Assembly: GCA_024400295.1 (NCBI GenBank)
Contig: JAKSNA010000002.1
Coordinates: 95,707 to 135,839 of the forward strand
From: Bacteroidales bacterium
Lineage (GTDB): Bacteria; Bacteroidota; Bacteroidia; Bacteroidales; F082
Direction: 5' to 3'
Length of the DNA stretch: 40,133 bases
A program made the position numbers and the translations under genes. The notes beneath the pieces were generated by a model, which searched no databases, was not told where the DNA came from, and saw nothing but the letters and a program-made list of their open reading frames with translations. Each line of letters opens with the position of its first letter. The first letter of the stretch is position 1. Below are positions 18,201-25,025 of the stretch, piece after piece.

Positions 18201-18358
18201 TTTCTGATGGTAGCGGCACATGGGAAGATTTAGCACAATCACTACCATACACCTGGGGTATTCATACATATGTATCAAACCAAACTAAATCTGGAAAACA
18301 CGGTAAACGACAAATCATTAGCGCACAAATAAAGGGTACGAATATACCAAAACCTTAA
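15233..18358 (+). CDS. Large multidomain surface lipoprotein (CarboxypepD_reg, BACON-like, DUF1566, FnIII-like)
   Basis: A 1041-residue lipoprotein anchored at Cys21 (signal ends LLMAGC). A carboxypeptidase-regulatory-like domain lies at about 33-112. Two BACON-like domains follow at about 114-325 (VGWIESITPASG and ANWISNINPSSGELN are their signature strands). Two DUF1566/Lcl_C-type domains at about 326-437 and 532-648 share GGYTDWRLPSKEDL or SGWEMPTKDEL and a final YYVR strand. They alternate with three FnIII-like domains (TTYYVKAYA and TTYYVRAYA repeats) at about 440-530, 655-745 and 756-850. A Gly-rich linker lies near 750, and the C-terminus has a jelly-roll-like domain and a basic tail. 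BACON domains often bind glycans or mucin. The protein has no T9SS domain, so it is anchored by lipid, probably facing outwards. It ends the run of lipoproteins. Confidence 0.78.
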   Translation: MKKYIIIIISIAIIALLMAGCKKDNETVSPGSIYGTITDKATCDCVSAAGVELMPKGLKTVTGSDGSFQFTQVEPGEYNLFITKTGYQDLKSNTITVKSGEQAKGDVQIEKLPTSLQIMDNDGQPVTELNFGGDAGIISKTFKIYNKGAESFHFEINKYVGWIESITPASGNVPVNGNCPVVVKINRDNLVDGLNTSSIIITSETVGGIELVIKASKNPALSTLNSNGSEITELNFGSDANSVQKTFKLRNNKTKKLNYTITKTANWISNINPSSGELNAGTSATISIFINRELLADGDNSTLVLINTPNDGGVELSVKAKKNPENGIVELTAANLMVQKLDIGCVNFSSAQTMCESSDLGGYTDWRLPSKEDLMVLYNNRALIGGFTDGRYWSSTYYDYQSYDSYYYGVDFFNGSVVHLNTTNEYYVRAVRYLIGITTPTVTTSAPLNITASTVSCGGNVTSDGGANVTERGICLSKNPNPNINSTIFKSGSGTGAFTINLINLNNNTTYYVKAYAKNSEGVAYGEEQSFTTELFPTFQYGGETYQVAPDPGNKMNWSNANSYSNNLTLHGLSGWEMPTKDELVQMYSERNSIGGFRDESYWSSSYAGENGSYEPMYYYVNFSTGHISSCSYDWCSYYVRPIRPINGGNPSTPPTVTTSTPSNISTNSATCGGNVTSDGGASVTARGVCWSSSQNPTISNSHTTNGTGTGSFTSNITGLTENTTYYVRAYATNSVGTSYGTQKSFTTTSGGGGGGSATPPTVTTVTPFDIAINSAACGGNVTSDGGATVFERGICYSTSQNPTTSNYTVQSGSGTGSYNCYMTGLNQNTTYYVRAYAINSEGTAYGYQESFTTNSEPINGWLYYDDGNGIDALGFNNGGTIYWANMFPSSMLTQYAGTNIVEIEALLNLAGTYTLQIYTGGTSAPGSLVATINVNHNYSDFGWYNIPLPNAVPLNTSQNLWVVLSKTHTAGEHPAGACADSGNPNGRWISDGSGTWEDLAQSLPYTWGIHTYVSNQTKSGKHGKRQIISAQIKGTNIPKP

Positions 18359-18380
18359 TGAACAAAATATCACAATTATC

Positions 18381-18752
18381 ATGGATAACATCACAAACAC
18401 CCCTCAAGAATCAAAACCCCACAAAATGGTGGGCTACGTAAGCACATTTCTCAAATCTGCGGCTGTAGCATTGATATTCGCTTTGATTTGTTTCGCTTTC
18501 GACCGTTACGAAAACGTCATGCAGCAAAAACAATTGGACGAATCAATAGCGAAACTTGACGAGATTGAACAAAGCCTTTCAACCCGCTCGTTAGGCATAT
18601 TCCCAGGCTACATCAAAGAAATCAGGGAATTGTTTAATAATATCAACAAAACTGACACCATAGTGATTATGGAAGATGTGTTCTATTATGGTTTCAAGAG
18701 CAAACCTAAAGAGTTCTATGAAATGAACAAAAACTGTTTGACCATGCCATGA
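18381..18752 (+). CDS. Membrane protein, N-terminal half of a split gene
   Basis: A 123-residue ORF with one membrane helix at about 27-46 (AAVALIFALICFAF), a coiled-coil-like helix (QQKQLDESIAKLDEIEQSL), then a strand IVIMEDVFYYGF and the start of a helix. It stops at TGA just after EMNKNC. The next ORF in the -1 frame begins where this one stops and would continue the same alpha/beta domain: strand, helix, then VIIAYYDF. So it is probably the first half of a single gene of about 230 codons. Function unknown. Confidence 0.55.
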   Translation: MDNITNTPQESKPHKMVGYVSTFLKSAAVALIFALICFAFDRYENVMQQKQLDESIAKLDEIEQSLSTRSLGIFPGYIKEIRELFNNINKTDTIVIMEDVFYYGFKSKPKEFYEMNKNCLTMP

Positions 18753-19075
18753 TGGATGGTTCTGTCATAATTGCTTATTATGACTTTGATCAATCTCGAG
18801 TGCCTGTTTCAAAGGACATATTTCACAATATGATTAAGGAAGACCTAAATTCAAGAGACAAACGCAACATTAAGTTGGTTCCATTGAACGAGTACCTTAC
18901 CATGAGCTGTTGGATGGTTAAAAGCACAACCAACATGAGGGCAGTTTTGGCCTTTCCTAGCAAGTATTCATCAGATGAGATAGGATTCTATTCTCAAGAT
19001 GATGCATTTGCACGGTATATTTCAACCATGATGGGTGGAATATTGCTAAACCAGCAAATAGAAGGTGATAATTAA
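18749..19075 (+). CDS. C-terminal half of the split membrane protein gene
   Basis: A 108-residue ORF whose ATG overlaps the previous stop (ATGA). Read backwards in its own frame without a stop, the sequence before this ATG gives LFDHA, which would join smoothly to EMNKN of the upstream ORF if one base were lost or slipped near the A5 run at 18729-18733. The content is alpha/beta-like: SVIIAYYDFDQSR, a basic helix KDIFHNMIKEDLNSRDKR, and a C-terminal helix. It could be a genuine coupled gene, a frameshift mutation, or a programmed -1 shift. Function unknown. Confidence 0.5.
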   Translation: MMDGSVIIAYYDFDQSRVPVSKDIFHNMIKEDLNSRDKRNIKLVPLNEYLTMSCWMVKSTTNMRAVLAFPSKYSSDEIGFYSQDDAFARYISTMMGGILLNQQIEGDN

Positions 19076-19090
19076 GCTATAAACAAACAT

Positions 19091-19151
19091 GGTTTGGAAT
19101 ATCTAAAGTTGGTTTTCCAAACCCTCACGACTTTTTCTGAAAAATAGTCGT
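19091..19151 (+). terminator. Two adjacent hairpins after the lipoprotein cluster
   Basis: GGTTTGGAA (19091-19099) pairs with TTCCAAACC (19115-19123). A second hairpin follows, ACGACT-TTTT (19127-19136) with AAAA-AT-AGTCGT (19140-19151). The T5 run at 19132-19136 follows the first stem by about 8 bases, so termination is plausible but not canonical. Confidence 0.45.
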
Positions 19152-19169
19152 CCAATAAATTATTTTTAC

Positions 19170-19177
19170 TATTTTTG
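19170..19177 (+). promoter_or_regulatory. -7 promoter element for the Fic gene
   Basis: TATTTTTG followed by CACG fits TAnnTTTG, 22 bases before the ATG at 19200. No clear -33 TTTG was seen. Confidence 0.55.
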
Positions 19178-19199
19178 CACGATTCAATAAATCATCCCA

Positions 19200-20249
19200 A
19201 TGAAGCGGAAATTGGCAGACGAGTTGCTTGACGCGCTAAATGAATACAAGACGTTGCGCATTGCGGAGCAGATAGACTTCCAGAAGTTCTGTCTGTACTC
19301 GATCATTACCCATTCCACAGCCATCGAAGGCTCGACAGTGACCGAAATCGAGGCGCAGCTTCTGTTCGACGAAGGCATAACCAGCGGCAAGAGAACCCTG
19401 GCGGAGCAGATGATGAACCTCGATTTGAAGGCGGCATACGAATACGGTATGCAATGGATCAGGCATCATGCTCCAATCACTGTTGACAGTCTCATAACGC
19501 TCGCGTCAAAAGTCATGGCGCACACTGGCAGTGAATATCATGCGATGGGTGGCGACTTTTCAGCAGCAAAAGGTGAATTGCGCAAATTGAATGTTACGGC
19601 AGGCATTGGAGGCGGGTCATATATGTCATATCAGAAGGTGCCGGCAAAACTGGCTGTTTTTTGTGAAGAGCTTAACAAACGCCGCAGGGAAATAAATGCT
19701 TCTGACATTTGCGCTGTTTATGATCTGAGTTTTTGGGCGCATTATGAATTGGTAACCATTCATCCTTGGGCTGACGGCAATGGTCGTACAAGCCGGCTTC
19801 TGATGAATCTGCTTCAGATGGAGTATGACGCATTGCCGACAAAGGTTTTGAAAGAGGAAAGATCCGAATATATCCAGGCTCTCAAAGACTCTCGTGATGG
19901 CGAAAATGTTGATGTTTTTATTGATTGTATGTCAGGATTACATTTGAGGCATCTTAGGTCTGATATTAACCAATATGTTAAATCAACAACATATACAACG
20001 ATCGATAAAAAGGGTTTAAAGCAGGAAATGGTCGATAAATGGTCGATAAAACCATCTTTGGCGGAGAAATTGGTCGATATTTTGGGTTTTGTGGCCGATA
20101 AAGATGAGATTACCACCGAAGAAATTATACGCCAGTTTGGATTTACTGCAACTACGGCTAAACGTTATTTGCGTCAATTGACGGAGTTTGGATATTTGAC
20201 CGCACAAGGAGGGAATAAGAATCGTACTTATAAAAAGATAATCAAATAG
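19200..20249 (+). CDS. Fic-domain protein (likely AMPylator) with N-terminal inhibitory motif
   Basis: A 349-residue cytoplasmic protein. The Fic core motif HPWADGNGRTSR is at 188-199, with catalytic His188 and the anion-binding GNGR at 193-196. The motif STAIEGS near 39-45 matches the inhibitory (S/T)xxxE(G/N) motif, so the enzyme is self-inhibited by its own N-terminal helix (class II). Such proteins transfer AMP to hydroxyl groups of target proteins, with ATP as donor. The C-terminal 60 residues form a winged-helix-like DNA-binding region (EEIIRQFGF, then TAKRYLRQLTEFGYL). Targets are unknown. It has its own promoter and stands alone between an AT-rich cluster and a folate gene. No separate antitoxin gene is adjacent, which fits the built-in inhibitory helix. 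Confidence 0.88.
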   Translation: MKRKLADELLDALNEYKTLRIAEQIDFQKFCLYSIITHSTAIEGSTVTEIEAQLLFDEGITSGKRTLAEQMMNLDLKAAYEYGMQWIRHHAPITVDSLITLASKVMAHTGSEYHAMGGDFSAAKGELRKLNVTAGIGGGSYMSYQKVPAKLAVFCEELNKRRREINASDICAVYDLSFWAHYELVTIHPWADGNGRTSRLLMNLLQMEYDALPTKVLKEERSEYIQALKDSRDGENVDVFIDCMSGLHLRHLRSDINQYVKSTTYTTIDKKGLKQEMVDKWSIKPSLAEKLVDILGFVADKDEITTEEIIRQFGFTATTAKRYLRQLTEFGYLTAQGGNKNRTYKKIIK

Positions 20250-20269
20250 CAATTTAAAAATATAAAACC

Positions 20270-21970
20270 ATGAAACAGTTAATTGAATGTGTTCCTAATA
20301 TCAGCGAAGGCCGCGATATGAACATCATTAATCAGGTGACAGCCGAGATCGAAAAGGTTGAAGGCGTGAAACTGCTTGACGTTGACCCGGGTGCGACGAC
20401 TAACCGCACCGTAATCACTTTCGTCGGCGAACCGAAAAACGTGTGCGAAGCCGCATTCCGCGTAGTGAAGAAAGCCGCCGAGCTCATCGACATGCGCAAC
20501 CACCACGGTGCACACCCGCGTCAGGGTGCTACCGATGTCTGCCCTCTCATTCCGGTGTCGAACATCGAGATGAGCGAAGTCGTCGAATACGCACGCGCAT
20601 TGGGAAAACGCTTCGGCGAAGAGCTCAACATCCCGATCTATTGTTACGAGAGCGCGGCGTTCCAGCCGAAACGCCAGAACCTCGCTTACTGCCGCACCGG
20701 TGAGTACGAGTCACTGGCAAGCCGCCTCGGGACAGAGGAATGGAAGCCTGACTTCGGCCCCAATGAGTGGAACGAACACGTAGCACAGACAGGTGCCACA
20801 CAGGTCGGCGCACGCGACTTCCTCATCGCAATCAACTACAACCTCAACACTACTTCTACACGCCGCGCCAACGCCATCGCGTTCGACGTCCGTGAGAAAG
20901 GCCGCCCGAAGAGAGTGGGCCCGAAGGTGACAGACAAGCCGATGAAGGACGAGAACGGCAACACCATCATGATTCCTGGCACTCTTAAAGGCACAAAGGC
21001 AATCGGTTGGTTCATCGACGCTTACGGCATCGCACAGGTCTCGATGAACATCACCAACATCAACGTGTCGCCGGTTCACGTGTGCTTCGACGAGGTATGC
21101 GCCAAGGCCGCGGCAAGAGGCGTCCGGGTGACAGGTGCCGAAATCGTCGGCCTGATTCCAAAGAAAGTCCTCATCGACGCCGGTAAGTATTACCTTGCGA
21201 AACAGCAGCGTTCACTCGGCATCAGCGAGGAAGAGATCATGAAGATTGCTATCAAGTCGATGGGCCTTGATGATCTGAAACCGTTCAATCCGAAGGAGAA
21301 AGTCATTGAATATCTTATCGAAGACAGCAGCGAGAAGAAGCTCGTTGACATGACATGCACCGGTTTTGCGAATGAGACGGCGAGTGAAAGTCCGGCTCCG
21401 GGCGGCGGCTCGATTTCGGCTTACATGGGCGCACTCGGCGCGGCTCTCGGCACGATGGTGGCTAACCTCTCGTCACACAAGCCGGGTTGGGATGACCGTT
21501 GGGAAGAGTTCTCGCAGTGGGCAGAGAAAGGCCAAGTCATTAAAGATGAGTTGCTTGCATTGGTTGACGAAGACACCAACGCTTTCAACAAGATTATGGC
21601 GGCGTTGCAGATGCCTAAGAAGACTGATGCCGACAAGGCCGCCAGGATGGAAGCCCTCGAACTCGCGTCACAGTACGCGACACAGGTGCCTTTCAAGACT
21701 ATGAACGTCGCGTTCAAGGCTTTCGATGTCGTTGAGGCTATGGCGAAAGAAGGAAACCCTGCCTCGGTGTCAGATGCCGGCGTGGGTGCGTTGTGCTGCA
21801 GAAGCGCAGTCATGGGTGCTTATCTCAATGTCAAAATCAACGCAGCAGGTCTTAAAGACAGAGCATTTGCCGACAATATCGTTGCCGAAGGTGCTAAAAT
21901 CGAGGCCGCCGCTGTCGCAAAAGAAGCAGAAATACTCGCGCTGGTTAATAAAATTATCAACAAAGAATAA
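20270..21970 (+). CDS. ftcD: Bifunctional glutamate formimidoyltransferase / formimidoyl-THF cyclodeaminase
   Basis: A 566-residue fusion enzyme of histidine breakdown. The N-terminal half moves the formimino group from formiminoglutamate to tetrahydrofolate; the C-terminal half converts 5-formimino-THF to 5,10-methenyl-THF and ammonia. The formiminotransferase region (1-300) shows ECVPNISEGRD, the HHGAHPRQGATDVCPL segment and AIGWFIDAYGIAQVSMN. The cyclodeaminase region (about 345-566) shows SESPAPGGGSISAYMGALGA and PASVSDAGVGALCCRSA. Length matches the bifunctional family. No other hut gene is adjacent in this window, so the rest of the pathway must be elsewhere. It begins 20 bases after the Fic gene. 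The stretch after it is AT-rich and carries the rpmG promoter. Confidence 0.95.
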   Translation: MKQLIECVPNISEGRDMNIINQVTAEIEKVEGVKLLDVDPGATTNRTVITFVGEPKNVCEAAFRVVKKAAELIDMRNHHGAHPRQGATDVCPLIPVSNIEMSEVVEYARALGKRFGEELNIPIYCYESAAFQPKRQNLAYCRTGEYESLASRLGTEEWKPDFGPNEWNEHVAQTGATQVGARDFLIAINYNLNTTSTRRANAIAFDVREKGRPKRVGPKVTDKPMKDENGNTIMIPGTLKGTKAIGWFIDAYGIAQVSMNITNINVSPVHVCFDEVCAKAAARGVRVTGAEIVGLIPKKVLIDAGKYYLAKQQRSLGISEEEIMKIAIKSMGLDDLKPFNPKEKVIEYLIEDSSEKKLVDMTCTGFANETASESPAPGGGSISAYMGALGAALGTMVANLSSHKPGWDDRWEEFSQWAEKGQVIKDELLALVDEDTNAFNKIMAALQMPKKTDADKAARMEALELASQYATQVPFKTMNVAFKAFDVVEAMAKEGNPASVSDAGVGALCCRSAVMGAYLNVKINAAGLKDRAFADNIVAEGAKIEAAAVAKEAEILALVNKIINKE

Positions 21971-22060
21971 GTTAATAAATTGATAATTAAGTAATTGTAA
22001 ATATAAATAAAAGTTGAAAAAATTTTGAGTCAATTATTGTGAATATTATGAAAATATTTG

Positions 22061-22068
22061 TAATTTTG
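22061..22068 (+). promoter_or_regulatory. Promoter for rpmG and the DUF4295 gene
   Basis: TAATTTTG at 22061-22068 fits the -7 consensus, and TTG at 22037-22039 fits a -33 element at 21-base spacing. The leader to the rpmG ATG is short. Confidence 0.65.
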
Positions 22069-22096
22069 CACTCCGAATTTTGAAAGGAATAGAGAT

Positions 22097-22285
22097 ATGT
22101 CAAAGAAAGTTAAAGACGCACGCGTTCAGGTTATCCTTGAGTGCACAGAGCAGAAAGCCACCGGCATTCCGGGAACTTCTCGTTATGTAACAACGAAGAA
22201 CAAGAAGAATACCCCAGAGAGATTGGAACTCAAGAAGTACAACCCAATCCTTAAGAGAGTCACAGTTCATAAAGAAATTAAATAG
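22097..22285 (+). CDS. rpmG: Large-subunit ribosomal protein bL33
   Basis: A 62-residue basic protein of the 50S subunit. It carries the conserved [11 protein letters not shown] and [23 protein letters not shown] segments with a Lys-rich C-terminus. The zinc-binding Cys pairs of some L33 types are not complete: there is only one Cys, so this is the Cys-free (zinc-independent) type. It is followed 9 bases later by the DUF4295 gene. In many Bacteroidota, rpmB (L28) sits directly before rpmG; here that place holds ftcD instead. Confidence 0.95.
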   Translation: MSKKVKDARVQVILECTEQKATGIPGTSRYVTTKNKKNTPERLELKKYNPILKRVTVHKEIK

Positions 22286-22294
22286 TTTTTAGAT

Positions 22295-22447
22295 ATGGCA
22301 AAGAAAGCAGTTGCATCATTGCACTTAACAGGTAAGGAGTTCACCAAGGTCATCAAGATGAAGAGGTCAGAAAAGACCGGCGCATACTACTTCGATGAAG
22401 CTATCGTGCCGAATGACATGGTGCAGGAATACATCGCAAAGAAATAA
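22295..22447 (+). CDS. DUF4295 small basic protein
   Basis: A 50-residue protein starting MAKKAVASLHLTGKEFTKVI and ending EYIAKK. It is a Bacteroidota-specific family that regularly lies between rpmG and ftsY, and is thought to be ribosome-associated from its size, charge and position. Nine bases separate it from rpmG, so the two are co-transcribed. An intrinsic terminator follows at 22477-22505. Confidence 0.9.
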   Translation: MAKKAVASLHLTGKEFTKVIKMKRSEKTGAYYFDEAIVPNDMVQEYIAKK

Positions 22448-22476
22448 TTGATTGTTCTTTGAATTGATTCAGAATG

Positions 22477-22505
22477 GCTTTCCCGTTTCGGCGGGAGAGC
22501 TTTTT
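22477..22505 (+). terminator. Intrinsic terminator after rpmG and the DUF4295 gene
   Basis: GCTTTCCCG (22477-22485), loop TTTCGG, CGGGAGAGC (22492-22500), then TTTTT. One G-T pair; otherwise fully paired. A textbook Rho-independent terminator. Confidence 0.9.
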
Positions 22506-22567
22506 GTGGTTTAGTGTGTATTTTACTTGCGAGGTGTTTTTTTGTGGTATATTAAAAATATCAGTAT

Positions 22568-23689
22568 ATGGGTCTTTTTTCATTTTTCAAGAGAAAGAAA
22601 GAAAATCAGGAACCGGTTGTAACTCCTGAAAATCAAAATGTTACAACTACAATAGAAGAAACTCCGAAAGAAGAGAAGGTCGTAACTCCCAATGTCGGAC
22701 AGCAGATGAATGCTGCCGTCGCCGAAGAGCCTGAAGTGAAGGAGATTACAAAGGAAGAAGTCGAACAGGCCAAAGAAGACCTCGACCAAGGCCTGAAGGA
22801 GACGAAAAGAAGCGTCTTCGACCGCATCGCGAAAGCAATAATCGGAAAGTCAACGGTCGATGATGATGTCCTTGATAATCTTGAAGAAATCCTCATATCT
22901 TCCGATGTCGGCGTTGACACTACCCTGAAAATCATCAAACGCATACAAGACAGAGTTGCACGTGACAAATATCTCGGAACCAATGAGTTGAACAGGATAC
23001 TCCGTGAGGAAATCATGGCTTTGCTGCAGGAGAACAACTCCGGCGACGGAAGCACTTTCCGCATCCCGGAAGACAAGAAACCATACGTCATCATGGTTGT
23101 CGGTGTCAACGGCGTGGGAAAGACTACCACAATCGGGAAACTCGCGTATAACTTCAAGCGTGCGGGCTTCAAGGTGATGCTTGGCGCATCCGACACGTTC
23201 CGCGCCGCAGCCGTTGACCAGCTTAAGATCTGGGCCGACCGCGTCGGCGTTCCTATCGTCACTCAAGGCATGGGCGCAGACCCGGCGTCAGTTGCCTTCG
23301 ACACCGTGAAATCGGCTGTGGCTCAAGACGTTGACGTTGTCCTCATCGATACCGCAGGACGTCTTCATAATAAAGTCAATCTGATGAACGAGCTTTCAAA
23401 AATCAAGAAAGTCTGCCAGAAAGTCGTCCCCGACGCACCGCATGAAGTGCTTCTCGTCCTCGACGCCTCGACGGGACAGAACGCCATCGAACAGGCAAAA
23501 CAGTTCATGGCGGCGACCGACATCACGGCCATGGCTCTTACCAAACTCGACGGAACAGCCAAGGGCGGCGTCGTCATCGGCATCTCCGACCAGTTCAAGA
23601 TTCCGGTGAAATACATCGGAGTGGGAGAGAAGATGGAAAACCTGCAAATATTTGACAGACAGGAGTTTGTGAACAGTTTGTTTAATTAG
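22568..23689 (+). CDS. ftsY: Signal recognition particle receptor FtsY
   Basis: A 373-residue GTPase that docks the signal recognition particle and its ribosome at the inner membrane. The N-terminal charged region (about 1-80) is Glu/Lys/Pro-rich and probably membrane-associating, as in other FtsY proteins. The N-domain covers about 82-165. The G-domain has the P-loop GVNGVGKT at 179-186, DTAGR near 261 and TKLDGTAKGG near 331. The family's C-terminal IGVGEKMENLQIFD is intact. It follows the ribosomal genes after a terminator, so it probably has its own promoter, but no clear -7 element was found. Confidence 0.96.
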   Translation: MGLFSFFKRKKENQEPVVTPENQNVTTTIEETPKEEKVVTPNVGQQMNAAVAEEPEVKEITKEEVEQAKEDLDQGLKETKRSVFDRIAKAIIGKSTVDDDVLDNLEEILISSDVGVDTTLKIIKRIQDRVARDKYLGTNELNRILREEIMALLQENNSGDGSTFRIPEDKKPYVIMVVGVNGVGKTTTIGKLAYNFKRAGFKVMLGASDTFRAAAVDQLKIWADRVGVPIVTQGMGADPASVAFDTVKSAVAQDVDVVLIDTAGRLHNKVNLMNELSKIKKVCQKVVPDAPHEVLLVLDASTGQNAIEQAKQFMAATDITAMALTKLDGTAKGGVVIGISDQFKIPVKYIGVGEKMENLQIFDRQEFVNSLFN

Positions 23690-23726
23690 GAGTTTGATGT
23701 TGTCAGGAGTTTGAGGAGTTTTAGGA

Positions 23727-25025
23727 ATGCGGAAAGAAATTTTGAATATCGTGACGCTCGGCTGCTCGAAAAACAAAGTCGATTCCGAGCATCTCGCGGC
23801 ACTTTTGAGTGAGAAATATAAAATCGTCCACGACAGCGACGGCAAGTGCGATGTCGTGATTATCAACACATGCGGTTTCATCGGCGACGCGAAGGAGGAG
23901 TCAATCGACACGATTCTTGAATATGCAGAGTTGCGTAAAGAAAACAAAATCAAGAAGTTGTATGTGATGGGCTGCCTCTCGCAACGTTACAGAAAAGAAC
24001 TGAAGAACGAGATTCATGAAGTCGATGCGTTCTTCGGCGTCGAGCCGGTGCAACATGTTGCGGCAGAGATACTTAAGTCGGACTGCAACCCGGATTATTG
24101 CTGCGGGCGCGTGCTTTCGACGCCGTCGCATTATGCGTATCTGAAGATTTCCGAGGGCTGCAATCGCCGCTGCGCTTTCTGCGCCATCCCGCTGATCCGC
24201 GGCGAGCATAAGTCCGTGCCGATGGATAACCTCCTCGAAGAAGCAGAACTTCTCGCCAAGAAAGGCGTCAAGGAGCTGATTCTCATAGCGCAAGACCTCA
24301 CTTATTACGGCTACGACCTTGACGGGAAATCGCATATCGTCGAGCTTGTGCGGAAAATCACCGAGATTGAAGGGATAGAGTGGGTGAGGCTTCATTACGG
24401 CTACCCGCTCGGCTTTCAGGATGAGCTTCTCGAACTCATGCGCGACAATCCGAAAGTGTGCCATTATATCGACCTGCCTTTGCAGCACGTCAACACGCAG
24501 ATTCTCAAGACGATGCGTCGTGGCGTTGACCGCGAGCAGACTATCAACTTCGTGAAAAAAGTCAGAAGCTACGTTCCAGACATCGCTTTCAGAAGCACGT
24601 TTATCGTCGGTTTTCCGGGCGAAACGGAGGAGCAGTTTAATGAACTCATCGATTTCATAAAAGAGATGCGGTTCGAGCGCGCCGGCGTTTTCGCCTATTC
24701 CGCAGAGGAAGGCACTCCGGCTTACGAACTTGAAGACGACGTGCCGGAAGACGTGAAACAGGCCCGTGTGAGCAAATTCATGGATGTCCAGCAGGATATT
24801 TCGTTGGAAATCAATTCAAAACGCTTGGGCAGAACCGAAAAGGTTCTCATCGACCGCACCGAAGGCGATTATTACGTCGGCCGCACCCAGTACGACTCGC
24901 CTGAAGTTGACGATGAGGTCCTTATCTCAAAGAAAGACAATAAGTTGGAACTCGGCACTTTCGTTACAGTGAAGATTGTTCAGGCCGACTATTTCGACTG
25001 CTACGGCGAGGTGATTAAGGATTAA
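23727..25025 (+). CDS. rimO: Ribosomal protein uS12 methylthiotransferase RimO
   Basis: A 432-residue radical-SAM enzyme that adds a methylthio group to Asp of ribosomal protein uS12. The N-terminal UPF0004 domain has Cys13 (LGCSKNKVDS), Cys49 and Cys83, which hold one iron-sulfur cluster. The radical-SAM motif CNRRCAFC at 145-152 (CxxxCxxC) holds the other. The C-terminal TRAM domain, about 370-432, binds the substrate. It lies 37 bases after ftsY, in a stretch with three AGGAGTTT repeats, and is probably co-transcribed with it. Its stop overlaps the stop of the convergent TPR gene by 4 bases. Confidence 0.95.
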   Translation: MRKEILNIVTLGCSKNKVDSEHLAALLSEKYKIVHDSDGKCDVVIINTCGFIGDAKEESIDTILEYAELRKENKIKKLYVMGCLSQRYRKELKNEIHEVDAFFGVEPVQHVAAEILKSDCNPDYCCGRVLSTPSHYAYLKISEGCNRRCAFCAIPLIRGEHKSVPMDNLLEEAELLAKKGVKELILIAQDLTYYGYDLDGKSHIVELVRKITEIEGIEWVRLHYGYPLGFQDELLELMRDNPKVCHYIDLPLQHVNTQILKTMRRGVDREQTINFVKKVRSYVPDIAFRSTFIVGFPGETEEQFNELIDFIKEMRFERAGVFAYSAEEGTPAYELEDDVPEDVKQARVSKFMDVQQDISLEINSKRLGRTEKVLIDRTEGDYYVGRTQYDSPEVDDEVLISKKDNKLELGTFVTVKIVQADYFDCYGEVIKD

